Assembly (NCBI RefSeq): GCF_029910655.1
Contig: NZ_CP123897.1
Span: 2,841,547 to 2,905,546, forward strand
Source: Methylomonas sp. UP202
GTDB lineage: Bacteria; Pseudomonadota; Gammaproteobacteria; Methylococcales; Methylomonadaceae
DNA length: 64,000 nucleotides
Direction: 5' to 3'
The notes below the pieces were generated by a model. It made no database searches. It saw only the letters and a list, made by a program, of their open reading frames with translations, and was not told where the DNA came from. Position numbers and translations under genes: made by a program. Positions 44,704 to 53,015 of this stretch are shown one piece after another (positions within the stretch are counted from its first letter, which is position 1; each line of letters starts with the position of its first letter).

Positions 44704-46166
44704 AGTGACTCCTCGCTTCGGGTCTCGCCCGCGCTCAATTGAGTATCCTGGGCGCGCCAACCGCCGCCCAAAGCCTTGTACAACGCGATCCAATACCGCA
44801 CGCGATTTTGTTGTTGCGCGATGTAACTGATTTCTTGCGTGATCATTTGCCCGCGCGCATCTTCCAACGACAGCAGACTCAGCCCGCCGGCCCGCCAATT
44901 CAGCTCGGCCGCCCGAAAATACTGGCGGTATTGCTCGGCGCTACGGCCTTCGACGCGTTCCCGTTGCTCGGCGCCGTTCAGATTGACCAAGGCTTGCTCG
45001 ACTTCCTTGATCGCGGCGCGAATATCGCTCCGGTAACTGGCCCATGCGCTGGCATAGGCGGCTTCGGCGCTATCGACCTTGGAGCGCAATTCGCCGCCGT
45101 CGAAGATCGGCAAGGTCACGGTCGGGCCGATCGACCAGGTGTTGCTGCTCAAGGTCAAGCCGGTGGTTTCGGTTTTGCGCTTGCCGATCGAACCGGTCAG
45201 GCTGACGCTGGGATAACGCTTGGCGACCGCATTGCCGATGTCGGCGCTGGCCGCCGCCAGCTTGCGCTCGTCGGCGGCCAGATCAGGACGCTGAGTCAAC
45301 AGATCGGCCGGCACGCTATCCACCCGGAATTGGGTCGGGGTCGGTATGCCGCCGCCACGATCCAACCAAGCGCGCAACTCGGTCTCGGCCAGGCCGGTCA
45401 ACGCCACCAAGGCCTTGACCGTGTTGTCGCACTCGACGCGTTGGGCGATCAGACTGGATTCGCTGGCGTGCAGGCTGGCCTCGGCCAGGACCGCGTCGGC
45501 CGGCGACGAAAAACCCGCGCCGGCCAGGACGCCGGTCAAGCGCGCGGTATCTTGCTTCGAAGCGATCGCGTTTTGATAGGCTGTCACCGTCAGTTGGCAG
45601 GCCCGGTAACCGACGTAATCGCTCGCCACTTCCGCCGCCAAACTCACTTTAGCGTTGTGTCGGGTCATTTCGGCCGCATCCAGCCGGGCCTGCTCGGCTT
45701 GGCGGCCGAAGGCAAATTTGCCGAACAAATCCAGCTCCCAGCTGGCGTCCAGGCTGCCGGACAGAATTTGGGTAATCCCGCTATTGAAGCTTGATCCGCT
45801 AGTGCCGGTGGTTTGCGCGCTGGTTCCGCTAGAGGAGCCCCCCTTGGAACGACTGAATGCGCCATTCTCGGTCAAACTGGGCATGCCGCCGGCTTCGGCG
45901 CTGGCTAGGTTGGCGCGCGCCGAAGCAATGCTCGCCACCGCTTGATTCAGCGTCGGATTATCCTGTTCGGCGGCCTGTAGCAAACGGGTCAACACCGGAT
46001 CGTTGAACTGGCGCCACCAGTCCAGCCGTTCCGCCGCGCCGTCGGCCTCGGCGCGCCGAACTTGCCATTGCGCCGGCGTGTCGACGGCCGGTCGAACGTA
46101 ATCGGGAAACACGCTGCAGCCGGCCAGCGCGCCGCCGGCCAGTATGGTCATGATCGCGGCCTTCAT
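44700..46166 (-). CDS. NodT/OprM-type outer membrane lipoprotein of the RND operon
   Basis: The 488-residue protein has a lipoprotein signal (TILAGGALAGCSVFPDYVRP; cysteine near residue 17) and two OMF repeats, with LLTQRPDLAADERKLAAASADIGNAVAKRYP and the terminal LYKALGGGW. It is the outer-membrane channel for the adjoining adaptor and permease. Start and stop each overlap a neighbouring gene by four bases, so translation is coupled along tetR-OMF-adaptor. It differs from the orphan OMF at 10526-12007. Confidence 0.9.
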   Translation of the reverse strand: MKAAIMTILAGGALAGCSVFPDYVRPAVDTPAQWQVRRAEADGAAERLDWWRQFNDPVLTRLLQAAEQDNPTLNQAVASIASARANLASAEAGGMPSLTENGAFSRSKGGSSSGTSAQTTGTSGSSFNSGITQILSGSLDASWELDLFGKFAFGRQAEQARLDAAEMTRHNAKVSLAAEVASDYVGYRACQLTVTAYQNAIASKQDTARLTGVLAGAGFSSPADAVLAEASLHASESSLIAQRVECDNTVKALVALTGLAETELRAWLDRGGGIPTPTQFRVDSVPADLLTQRPDLAADERKLAAASADIGNAVAKRYPSVSLTGSIGKRKTETTGLTLSSNTWSIGPTVTLPIFDGGELRSKVDSAEAAYASAWASYRSDIRAAIKEVEQALVNLNGAEQRERVEGRSAEQYRQYFRAAELNWRAGGLSLLSLEDARGQMITQEISYIAQQQNRVRYWIALYKALGGGWRAQDTQLSAGETRSEESL

Positions 46167-46816
46167 GACGGCCTCCGGCCGGCAATGCCGTATAAAAACA
46201 CCTGCACTACGAATTCGACGTGGGCGCGAGCATCCCAGTCGGCCTCCAAAATGCCGAACAGGGCTTTGTTTCGTGGCTCGGCAATCAACATTTCCAAAAA
46301 CAAGGCCGCCGCCGGTTCGAACTCCGCTGCCGACAGCACGGTATCCCCGGCGTGCCGGTGCAGGTAAGCGGCGATCATCTCTTGAATGCGCTTGGGGCCG
46401 GTGTTCTTGATCAAATCACTCAGTTCCGGAAACCGGCAGGCTTCGGCGACGCCCATCCGGTAAAACGAGATCATGTCGGGCTGCATGACTTTGCCCAGCA
46501 GCTTTTCGCCGAGCGCGATCAAGCCGTCGCGGCACGACAGATCCTGTAAATTTTCGATACCTTGCATTTCGGAAATGTCGGTTTCGACCAGCCTATCGAC
46601 TGACGCCAGCATTAATTCCGCTTTGTTTTTATAGCGTTCGTAAATGGTCCGTGTCGAAACCCCGGCCGCCACCGCGATTTTGGCGATGCTGGCGGCGGCA
46701 TAGCCCTCGCGCATGAACAACACCAGTGCCTGATCCAGCAAATGATCGTTGCGCTCTGCTTCGGTACCGGCTTTCGGCCGGCCCACCTTGGGTTTGTTAA
46801 GCGTTGTCGCTGTCAT
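46163..46816 (-). CDS. TetR-family regulator of the RND operon
   Basis: With the ATG at 46816 (GGAGCAG upstream) the protein has 217 residues. The helix-turn-helix is LDQALVLFMREGYAAASIAKIAVAAGVSTRTIYERYKNKAEL (about residues 25-66), and a TetR C-terminal helical domain follows. It is the first gene of the efflux operon and overlaps the OMF gene, so it most likely represses the operon and itself. A large AT-rich dyad directly upstream is the probable operator. The longer frame to 46951 runs through that dyad and was rejected. Confidence 0.88.
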   Translation of the reverse strand: MTATTLNKPKVGRPKAGTEAERNDHLLDQALVLFMREGYAAASIAKIAVAAGVSTRTIYERYKNKAELMLASVDRLVETDISEMQGIENLQDLSCRDGLIALGEKLLGKVMQPDMISFYRMGVAEACRFPELSDLIKNTGPKRIQEMIAAYLHRHAGDTVLSAAEFEPAAALFLEMLIAEPRNKALFGILEADWDARAHVEFVVQVFLYGIAGRRPS

Positions 46817-46827
46817 GGTCTGCTCCG

Positions 46828-46866
46828 GGAAAATAAAAATAAAACGTTTCGTTTTTATTATTCCCG
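46828..46866. promoter_or_regulatory. AT-rich dyad before the efflux operon (probable TetR operator)
   Basis: The segment starts with GGGAAAATAAAAATAAAACG and ends with CGTTTTTATTATTCCC around a TTT centre. The outer GGGAA/TTCCC and inner AAAACG/CGTTTT arms pair, with a 4-bp length difference between the arms. It ends 12 bp before the tetR start, so a repressor bound here would block transcription of the whole operon. Confidence 0.55.
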
Positions 46867-47061
46867 AACAAACTCTTTTTGGCAAGTACTGCGGCATAAA
46901 AATTTTGATTGGCTGATGGAGCCTTGCCGGTGCCGGGTTGAACGAGGCCAATTCCTTCCCTCAAAACTAGATGGTTTAAAACACGGGACAACCTTAACGT
47001 CACTAGAATGCGGACTATGCGCATAGTCCAACCCGGTTTGACCCAGGCCCTTCAAGCACAG

Positions 47062-47793
47062 TCAGTCCGCGGAACCGTTGAGCTCCAATAGCGGTGCTTC
47101 CTGAGCATCGCCTATGTCGACTGAATAATTTTTTCGAGAAAAATAGGCATTTTTGAAAAACTCATAACGATCTATCGCCGCTTCGTCGATGATTTTTCCT
47201 TTTTCCAAATTGTCGGCACGTTTATCGATCGCCCGGACCGCTCCCGAAACCCCAGATACAGCAAACGACACGCCAAGGTAGGTCGTCGGATTGAACGCGG
47301 CATCGCCCGCTAAGCCGCCCAGACCGCGAGTCGAGCTGGGACCGACCAACGGCAACACCAAATATGAACCGGTGTCCACCCCCCATACTGCCAGTGTTTT
47401 ATCGAAACTTTCGTCGTGTTTGGGTAAATCCAGCATGGCGCCTACATCAATGAAGCCGCCCAAGCCGGCGGTCGTGTTGAGTAGGAATCTGGCGCTATCC
47501 TCACCCGATTGAGAAAAATTGCCTTGCAAGGCATCGTTGGCGATCACACCGATTTCGCCGATATTGCTAAAGAAATTACTAATCCCTTGATCGGCGAAAT
47601 CCGGCATCAGCCACTTGTAGCCCTCCGCCACCGGTTTCATCACATAATCATCCAGACCGTCGTTAAACGACTGAACTTTTCTGTTGTAGTTTTCGTACGG
47701 GTCTCTAGGGTCCGTTGTCGGCGTTGAAGCGCAAGCGGATAGCAGAGCCAGCGCGCCGACCGCGCAAAATGTTTCAGTTCTCATACGATGCAT
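47062..47793 (-). CDS. mlaA: MlaA/VacJ phospholipid transport lipoprotein
   Basis: The 243-residue lipoprotein has the signal ALALLSACAS and the MlaA core: DPYENYNRKVQSFNDGLDDYVMKPVAEGYKWLMP, GISNFFSNIGEI and GVDTGSYLVLPLVGPSSTRG. MlaA removes mislocalised phospholipids from the outer leaflet of the outer membrane and passes them to MlaC. The other mla genes are not in the window, so the gene stands apart. It is divergent from a TetR gene with a 305-bp spacer. GAGG lies 10 bp before the ATG at 47793. Confidence 0.92.
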   Translation of the reverse strand: MHRMRTETFCAVGALALLSACASTPTTDPRDPYENYNRKVQSFNDGLDDYVMKPVAEGYKWLMPDFADQGISNFFSNIGEIGVIANDALQGNFSQSGEDSARFLLNTTAGLGGFIDVGAMLDLPKHDESFDKTLAVWGVDTGSYLVLPLVGPSSTRGLGGLAGDAAFNPTTYLGVSFAVSGVSGAVRAIDKRADNLEKGKIIDEAAIDRYEFFKNAYFSRKNYSVDIGDAQEAPLLELNGSAD

Positions 47794-48013
47794 GGTAATT
47801 AATCCTCATGGGACGGGTTGGGTAAAAAGCAAAAGTGGCCTGATTGTCCGTACTCTCAAAAACCATCGACGCGTTCGCGGATGTTGCGAAGCGCGACTCA
47901 AGGCTTTTAGCCAGGCATATCCCGGCGCGACGCAAATATCTCGGCTCGATTGAAATCAGAATTCCAAATCTTGCACGTCGGATTCTTGAAGGGTCGTGCC
48001 TTTTAATAACTAA

Positions 48014-48028
48014 ACTATACGGTATGGT
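48014..48028. promoter_or_regulatory. Near-palindrome before TetR gene (probable operator)
   Basis: ACTATACGGTATGGT reads as two 7-bp arms around a central G with one mismatch. It resembles the ACTATAC/GTATAGT-type operators of several TetR regulators. It lies between mlaA and the tetR-like gene at 48099. Confidence 0.45.
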
Positions 48029-48098
48029 TAATATTAGATTTGACAGATTCCCTTTGTCAAGCAAAAATGAACTGATTGGTTTAGTTAAGGAGCCCACA

Positions 48099-48764
48099 TT
48101 GAGAAAAAAAAGCCCGGAACGTCGTCAGACTATTTTGGATGCGGCAAAGATTACATTTGAGAAATTAGGTTTCGAACGCGCGACGATGTCGGATATCGCA
48201 ACCTTGGCTGGTGTGTCCAAAGCCACTTTATATAGCTATTTCAGCGCCAAGAATGAGTTGTTCCTGGAATTGGTGGAGTCCTCCGCCGACCACCACAAGG
48301 GAATGTTGCAGAAGATATGCGAGGGCGAATCGCCATACGTTTACAACGATGAATTGCGTTTGACGGTTGCATTGCTTCAACCCTCCGAGGACATTGCCAC
48401 AACGCTAAAGGCAGTAGGTGAACGCGTGCTGAGCACGTTCTTCACGCCACAAAAATTAGCGGTAAGACGCATGATTATTGCCGCGTCGGGTAGTGGGGAG
48501 ATCGGTAAGCTTTTTTTCGAGCGCGGCCCGGCATTGGGCATGAAATATCTGGAAGATTATTTTGCCGCCGCCATCGAAGCCGGCCGGTTGCGTTCGGCGG
48601 ACCCGCGGATTGCAGCGGTGCATTTTCGCGGCTTATTGGAGTCGGAAGTATACGAACCTTGGTTGCTGAACATCTTGCATGAACTACCACCTGACTTGAT
48701 TCATGATGTGGTCGCTCGTGCCGTCGAAGTTTTCATGAGGGCGTATGGGCCAGAGGGCAGCTAA
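48099..48764 (+). CDS. TetR-family regulator (AefR-like C-terminus)
   Basis: A TTG start at 48099 is chosen because AAGGAG (48087-48092) lies 6 bp upstream and the helix-turn-helix follows at once (RRQTILDAAKITFEKLGFERATMSDIATLAGVSKATLYSYFSAKNELF). The product is then 221 residues, typical for TetR; the longer frame from 47844 would place ~85 unrelated residues ahead of it. The C-terminal domain (FERGPALGMKYLEDYFAAAIEAGRLRSADPRIAAVHFRGLLES) resembles the AefR-like type. It may regulate the divergent mlaA or only itself. Confidence 0.82.
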   Translation: MRKKSPERRQTILDAAKITFEKLGFERATMSDIATLAGVSKATLYSYFSAKNELFLELVESSADHHKGMLQKICEGESPYVYNDELRLTVALLQPSEDIATTLKAVGERVLSTFFTPQKLAVRRMIIAASGSGEIGKLFFERGPALGMKYLEDYFAAAIEAGRLRSADPRIAAVHFRGLLESEVYEPWLLNILHELPPDLIHDVVARAVEVFMRAYGPEGS

Positions 48765-48792
48765 AATCGGCCGGAATCAATGACCGACCTAG

Positions 48793-48972
48793 GAGTCTGT
48801 CGGACAATAAATTTGACTGTCGAATATTTTATAGTGCCGCCGCGTTTCGGATTGTAGGCCATGGCGACCAGCGTCCATTCACCCGAGGTCACTTGCAAGC
48901 CGCGTAACGAGAACTGGCGAAAGCCCATAAACTGTTTGATGATGCCAAACACCGGTTCTACGGTGCTAGCTC
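48793..48972 (-). pseudogene. 3'-end fragment of an IS1182-family transposase
   Basis: The minus strand reads EPVFGIIKQFMGFRQFSLRGLQ-VTSGEWTLVAMAYNPKR, which matches the C-terminus of the intact transposase at 57123-58481 (EPVFGIIKQVLGFRQFSLRGLDAVTGEWKLVAMAFNLKR). The outer end carries the IS terminus GAGTCTGTCGGAC (48793-48805) preceded by CTAG, as at the intact copy. Everything upstream of the fragment is lost. Confidence 0.85.
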
Positions 48973-49060
48973 TCCGCCATTTTTAGTGAATAAGCAGTTG
49001 TTTTTTTAATGAATTATTTGTCATTTTATGCTTTTCAGCCCACCACATTCATTTTTATTA

Positions 49061-49096
49061 AAATCCGAAGAATAATTCATGTTCTTCGGATTTTTT
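49061..49096. terminator. Strong stem-loop with T-run
   Basis: AAATCCGAAGAA (49061-49072) and TTCTTCGGATTT (49082-49093) form a 12-bp perfect stem with a 9-base loop, followed by further Ts on the plus strand and A-rich sequence on the other side. It could terminate transcription in either direction. It stands between the two IS relics. Confidence 0.7.
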
Positions 49097-49099
49097 ATG

Positions 49100-49440
49100 C
49101 CTACCATATCCCAGCTTGCACCTGACTTTGATTCAAACCCTTCGGGAAATTTCGTTTTTGTGTAGATTCAAGGCAATATGCCGAATCACCGCAAGGCTGC
49201 CGGCGCTATGACCTTGACGCGTGCGATTGCGATCTTCGTCGAAATCCACATTCCGCACCAGTGTATATTATTCTCGATAAACCAATGCGCGCGGACTGCG
49301 TTTTCGAAAAACTTCTCAACACCTTTCAGCAAACAGCCTTGATTGCCTTTCAAACTCAATACGCAATCCCAGCTCCACCAGACGCTCTGTTCGGCAATAT
49401 TTAACCCATCGCGTCAATGATGATGACGGCACCGAAGATG
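49100..49440 (-). pseudogene. Decayed ISAs1-family transposase fragment
   Basis: On the minus strand, shifting between frames, fragments such as VIIIDAMG, KGNQG, FFENAVRA, DEDRNRTRQGHSAGSLAV and IRHIALNLHK appear in the order seen in the C-terminal half of ISAs1 (H-repeat) transposases. Several frameshifts and stops break it. No terminal repeats were found. Confidence 0.65.
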
Positions 49441-49539
49441 TCTAGCCGTCCCAGCAATTAGGGACCGGCCATAATTTCGTTGGACTTAGGTTGCATTTTC
49501 AAAACATTTACCACCTAATCGCTGTATTAGCATGTCAAT

Positions 49540-49710
49540 AGCCCGACGGCGCATCGCTACAGTCTCTACTTGATGCTTGGAGCACTGTATCTGTTGCTGG
49601 TCAGTTTGACCTTGCCGTTTCCGATTCCGCCGCAAGCCGTGCCAATAGGCGTTTTTGTTGTGGTCTATGCCATCAACGTCTTACTAGCTAATACGCAAAA
49701 ACGAGTGTAA
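49540..49710 (+). pseudogene. Second, diverged 3' end of the DUF4400 transfer gene
   Basis: The plus strand encodes SPTAHRYSLYLMLGALYLL and continues to LLANTQKRV and a stop, 56 codons in all. It aligns without gaps to the C-terminus of the DUF4400 protein at 39493-40125, with 48 of 56 residues identical. Upstream the similarity stops abruptly at about 49540. It is the tail of a second, related conjugative element's gene, not a recent copy. Confidence 0.85.
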
Positions 49711-49843
49711 CGGCTTCAGCAAACAGTTAACCAAACCGACTAAATCCGGTTAATTTTCCAGTTCTTCGAAACATACCGGTAGCCGGGACGGTATTTGAAT
49801 TGTAACCGTCCGAATTCAAACGCTTTTGCCATAATTACCGAAT

Positions 49844-50722
49844 TCAAGCGTCTTTCAACGGCAAATAGATATCGGTGATTAATTCATTTTCCGGGACGTC
49901 CGGGAATAGGTTTAAGTAATGAAAGAAACAGGGAAAATCCCTTAATTCTTCGTTACTTTCAGGCAGCCACGTTCCGTACAAAAAACGTATTTTGTCGTCC
50001 ATGACTTCGTGCGGCCCAACGTGGTGAATCACCGCGCAACGCCCGCCGGGGATGGTTTTGGTGACGACGCCTTGCGGATTATGCGGTACGTCCTGTTCGA
50101 CCGAACCGCAGAGGTCGAATCTGAAATTCTCGGGTGCCGTGGTTTCCGGGTCGTCGTAGGCGAGCCCGTAGGTATTGCTGGTGCTCTTAGGCGACAATCC
50201 GCTGGCCCTGCGCCATTCTATAAACACCGCTATCGAGTCGTTTAAAGTTTCAACCGGCCCCCGGTGTTCTAACACGGCGACCTTGGTTTGTTCGAACTCC
50301 ACTATCTCTATTTGCATGTCTGTTTTTCCTCGTTGTGCCGGTAGGCGGTAGTTTTGATGCCAGAGTTGCCACTGGGGTTGTTTTCTAAATTGCGACGGCT
50401 TCTGGCCGAATAATTTCTTAAAGGCACGGGCAAACGATTCCGGATTTTCGAACTTGGCTTCGAAGGCGATATCGATAATCCTCAGATCCTGGCGATATGC
50501 CAACTGGTAGCATGCCCGCTTTAAGCGCGTTAGCTGAATGAAGCGAAACACGTTAACCCCGGTATATTCGGAAAATTGCCGATGGAAATGGTATTTGGAA
50601 AACAGCGCAATCCGGCACAAGCGGTCGACGGATAAATCGTCGTCCAGATTAGCGCGGATGTAGTCGCATACCCGTTCCATTCTGTCTTGGTAGGCATTAC
50701 TTTGTTTAGCGAGCTTGGCCAT
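49844..50722 (-). CDS. AraC-family regulator with GyrI-like effector domain
   Basis: The 292-residue protein has two AraC helix-turn-helix motifs at the N-terminus (LSVDRLCRIALFSKYHFHRQFSEYTG and IIDIAFEAKFENPESFARAFKKLFGQKPSQFRK). A GyrI-like domain starts at about residue 137 (MQIEIVEFEQTKVAVLEHRGPVETLNDSIAVFIEW) and includes GGRCAVIHHVGP and YLNLFPDVPENELITDIYLPL. This N-terminal-HTH, C-terminal-GyrI layout is that of Rob/SoxS-like sensors of small hydrophobic compounds. Its targets are not evident; the divergent gene at 50842 is a candidate. Confidence 0.88.
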   Translation of the reverse strand: MAKLAKQSNAYQDRMERVCDYIRANLDDDLSVDRLCRIALFSKYHFHRQFSEYTGVNVFRFIQLTRLKRACYQLAYRQDLRIIDIAFEAKFENPESFARAFKKLFGQKPSQFRKQPQWQLWHQNYRLPAQRGKTDMQIEIVEFEQTKVAVLEHRGPVETLNDSIAVFIEWRRASGLSPKSTSNTYGLAYDDPETTAPENFRFDLCGSVEQDVPHNPQGVVTKTIPGGRCAVIHHVGPHEVMDDKIRFLYGTWLPESNEELRDFPCFFHYLNLFPDVPENELITDIYLPLKDA

Positions 50723-50841
50723 TGCTTTGGCAGTTCCGATTGTCCTTTAAGCTGGACATATTCTGTCACGCCGTAGACTCAGTATCCTGACCGTAATTGC
50801 TATTTTAAAACCGGTATGTCGATAAACTCAGGCGGAATAAT

Positions 50842-51504
50842 GTGGAAATCTGCAAGCCCACGATAGGCACAATCGGCATGGCCAATTACAATGCCCAGCT
50901 AGCTTCTTTCCTTCGTATCGAAATGCCGTTCAAACCGTTATTCAGCGCCATGGCTATTGCCTTAACCATAGCCGCATTACTGCCTTATATTCGGGCCATC
51001 CTCCAGGGCACGGTGCAAGCGCACGTATTTTCCTGGGTGATATGGGGGAGTACCACCTTTGTCGTATTCCTCGCGCAAATCGCCGACCGCGGCGGCGTCG
51101 GTGCTTGGCCGATCGGTGTGTCGGGCAGTTTGACCATTCTGGTAGCATTTCTGGCCTATCGGCGGCGGGGCGACTTGAGCATTACCCATAGCGATTGGTG
51201 TTTTTTCGCAGTGGCTTTGTCCGCGCTGCCGTTATGGTATGTAACCGCCGATCCGTTTTGGGCCGTGGTGCTGTTGACGGTAGTCGATTTGCTGGGTTTC
51301 GGCCCAACCTTGCGGAAAGCCTATGCACAGCCTTACAGCGAGTCGCCCGGCTTTTTCGGCCTGTTTGCGCTGCGCAACCTGCTGGTGGTTTCGGCGTTGG
51401 AACATTATTCCCCGACCACGCTGCTGTTTCCGGTGGCGATCGCAGTGGCCTGCGTATTGCTGATGGCGCTGATCGCACTACGCCGTCGTGCGGTGACGGC
51501 ATGA
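50842..51504 (+). CDS. Multi-pass membrane protein of unknown function
   Basis: From a GTG at 50842 (AGGCGGA upstream) the product has 220 residues; an ATG at 50923 (MPFKPLFSAMAIALTIAALLP) is a reasonable alternative start. About seven hydrophobic helices are visible, with two proline/tryptophan-containing repeats (HVFSWVIWGSTTFVVFLAQI and WYVTADPFWAVVLLTVVDLLGFGPTLRKAY). The arrangement recalls small PQ-loop-type transporters, but I do not recognise the family with confidence. Its stop overlaps the ATG of a methyltransferase gene, so the two are co-translated. Confidence 0.7.
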   Translation: MEICKPTIGTIGMANYNAQLASFLRIEMPFKPLFSAMAIALTIAALLPYIRAILQGTVQAHVFSWVIWGSTTFVVFLAQIADRGGVGAWPIGVSGSLTILVAFLAYRRRGDLSITHSDWCFFAVALSALPLWYVTADPFWAVVLLTVVDLLGFGPTLRKAYAQPYSESPGFFGLFALRNLLVVSALEHYSPTTLLFPVAIAVACVLLMALIALRRRAVTA

Positions 51505-52241
51505 GCGACAGTAGCGCGTGTCTTGAGCCCAACGGCGAACCGCATTCCGCCGTTGCCGATCAAAGCAACGACAGTCGAATTTTGGTTTCTTGGGCGGCCA
51601 ACGCCGAACCGTGGACGGCCGCGGTTCGCGAAGGGCAAATCGCCAGCCGCCGGTTGGCTACCGATCAGGCAGTCATAGATGCCGTCGCCGCATGCGCTCC
51701 GCAGTCTGTGCTGGATATCGGCTGCGGCGAAGGCTGGCTGGTACGGGCACTATCGGCAAGAGGCATTCGCGCGGCCGGCGTCGACGCCATTCCGGCGCTG
51801 ATAGCGCAGGCTCGCCAAGCCGGCCCGGAGGCCTATTATCTGGCGTCCTACCAAGACATCGCACAAGGCAAATTTCGGTTTCAGGCCGACACGTTGGTGT
51901 GTAACTTTTCCTTATTCGGAAAATCCACCGTCGAAACGTTGTTTGCGGCGTTCGGAACCTCCTTACCCAATGGCGGAAGGCTGATCGTACAAACCTTGCA
52001 TCCACTGACAGCCTGCGGCGACCTACCCTACTGTGACAGCTGGCGTATCGGTTCATGGCAAGGCTTCGGCCCAAGGTTCATCGATCCGCCGCCGTGGTAC
52101 TTTCGCACGCTGAGCAGTTGGTTAGCCTTATTCACCGATAGCGGCTTCGAGATTGCCGAAATCCGCGAACCTAGCGATCCCAACACCCACCAGCCGTTGT
52201 CCATTCTATTCGTGGCAACCGTCAAATTGCGGCCCATTTGA
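51501..52241 (+). CDS. Class I SAM-dependent methyltransferase
   Basis: The 246-residue protein has methyltransferase motif I (VLDIGCGEGWLVRAL), the acidic end of strand 2 (AAGVDAIPALIAQAR), and LPNGGRLIVQTLHP as a later motif. The substrate is unknown; the aromatic-rich C-terminal half (PPPWYFRTLSSWLALFTDSGFEIAEIREP) resembles small-molecule methyltransferases. ATGA overlap with the membrane-protein gene indicates coupled expression. About 250 bp follow before the arsI-like gene. Confidence 0.82.
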   Translation: MSDSSACLEPNGEPHSAVADQSNDSRILVSWAANAEPWTAAVREGQIASRRLATDQAVIDAVAACAPQSVLDIGCGEGWLVRALSARGIRAAGVDAIPALIAQARQAGPEAYYLASYQDIAQGKFRFQADTLVCNFSLFGKSTVETLFAAFGTSLPNGGRLIVQTLHPLTACGDLPYCDSWRIGSWQGFGPRFIDPPPWYFRTLSSWLALFTDSGFEIAEIREPSDPNTHQPLSILFVATVKLRPI

Positions 52242-52498
52242 TCGCTTAAAAATGCTCCCTCAACTTCACGAGCGTATCGCGGACTTTTTTACTAGAAAGC
52301 TAATTTCAAGACAGTAGGAGCAAAAAGAGTTGCACATTTATTTTGAACAGGTCTATTTAATTATCCGTGGAACAGTTGTGCCCCACAGATTTTTTTGGAC
52401 AAAATATATGAGCACATGGACTTGCGACCTTTTTTAAGTTCCTACGTCTATAACTGCGCATCAATTTTGGATGCGACAATCGTAGCCAGGAGTAAAAT

Positions 52499-53005
52499 AT
52501 GAAACACTTTCACGTACACATTGCAGTAGAAAACATCAAGGTCTGCATCGACTTCTACAGCAAGCTGTTCGATCAACAACCGACCAAGCAACAAGAAGAT
52601 TACGCGAAGTGGATGCTTGAAGATCCACGCATCAATTTCGCAATTTCAGCGAGAGGTCACTCGATAGGCTTAAACCATTTCGGTTTCCAAGTTGATTCGT
52701 CAGAAGAACTCGACGAGCTAAGAAAACGGGGGAACATTGCCTCTGCGGGAAATATTTTGGACCAAGGAAAAACGACCTGCTGTTACGCCAAAAGCGAAAA
52801 ATATTGGATGCTTGATCCGCAAGGACTGGCTTGGGAATATTTTCATACGATGGCTGATATACTTGAGTTTGGCGATGACACTACCAATCAATCAGGTGCA
52901 TGCTGCATTCCTGTTCGTGGTTCGGAGCTAGATGCAGCATCCGCTAAAACCGCGTGTTGCATTCCGAACGGGTTGTCCGTGACTGACAGTGCTTGTTGTG
53001 GTTGA
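52499..53005 (+). CDS. arsI: ArsI-like C-As lyase (VOC family) with cysteine-pair tail
   Basis: The 168-residue VOC-fold protein begins MKHFHVHIAVENIKVCIDFY and carries YAKWMLEDPRINFAIS and TTCCYAKSEKYWMLDPQGLAWEYF. Likely metal ligands are H5, H60 and E113, with vicinal cysteines C94-C95 for arsenic binding, matching H5/H62/E115 and C96/C97 of characterised ArsI with a two-residue offset. ArsI cleaves the carbon-arsenic bond of trivalent methylated or aromatic arsenicals. Unusually, the tail adds three more CC pairs (135-136, 153-154, 167-168). A SigZ-type sigma gene follows 10 bp downstream. CadI is the close alternative name. Confidence 0.82.
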   Translation: MKHFHVHIAVENIKVCIDFYSKLFDQQPTKQQEDYAKWMLEDPRINFAISARGHSIGLNHFGFQVDSSEELDELRKRGNIASAGNILDQGKTTCCYAKSEKYWMLDPQGLAWEYFHTMADILEFGDDTTNQSGACCIPVRGSELDAASAKTACCIPNGLSVTDSACCG

Positions 53006-53015
53006 GGAAGGAACA

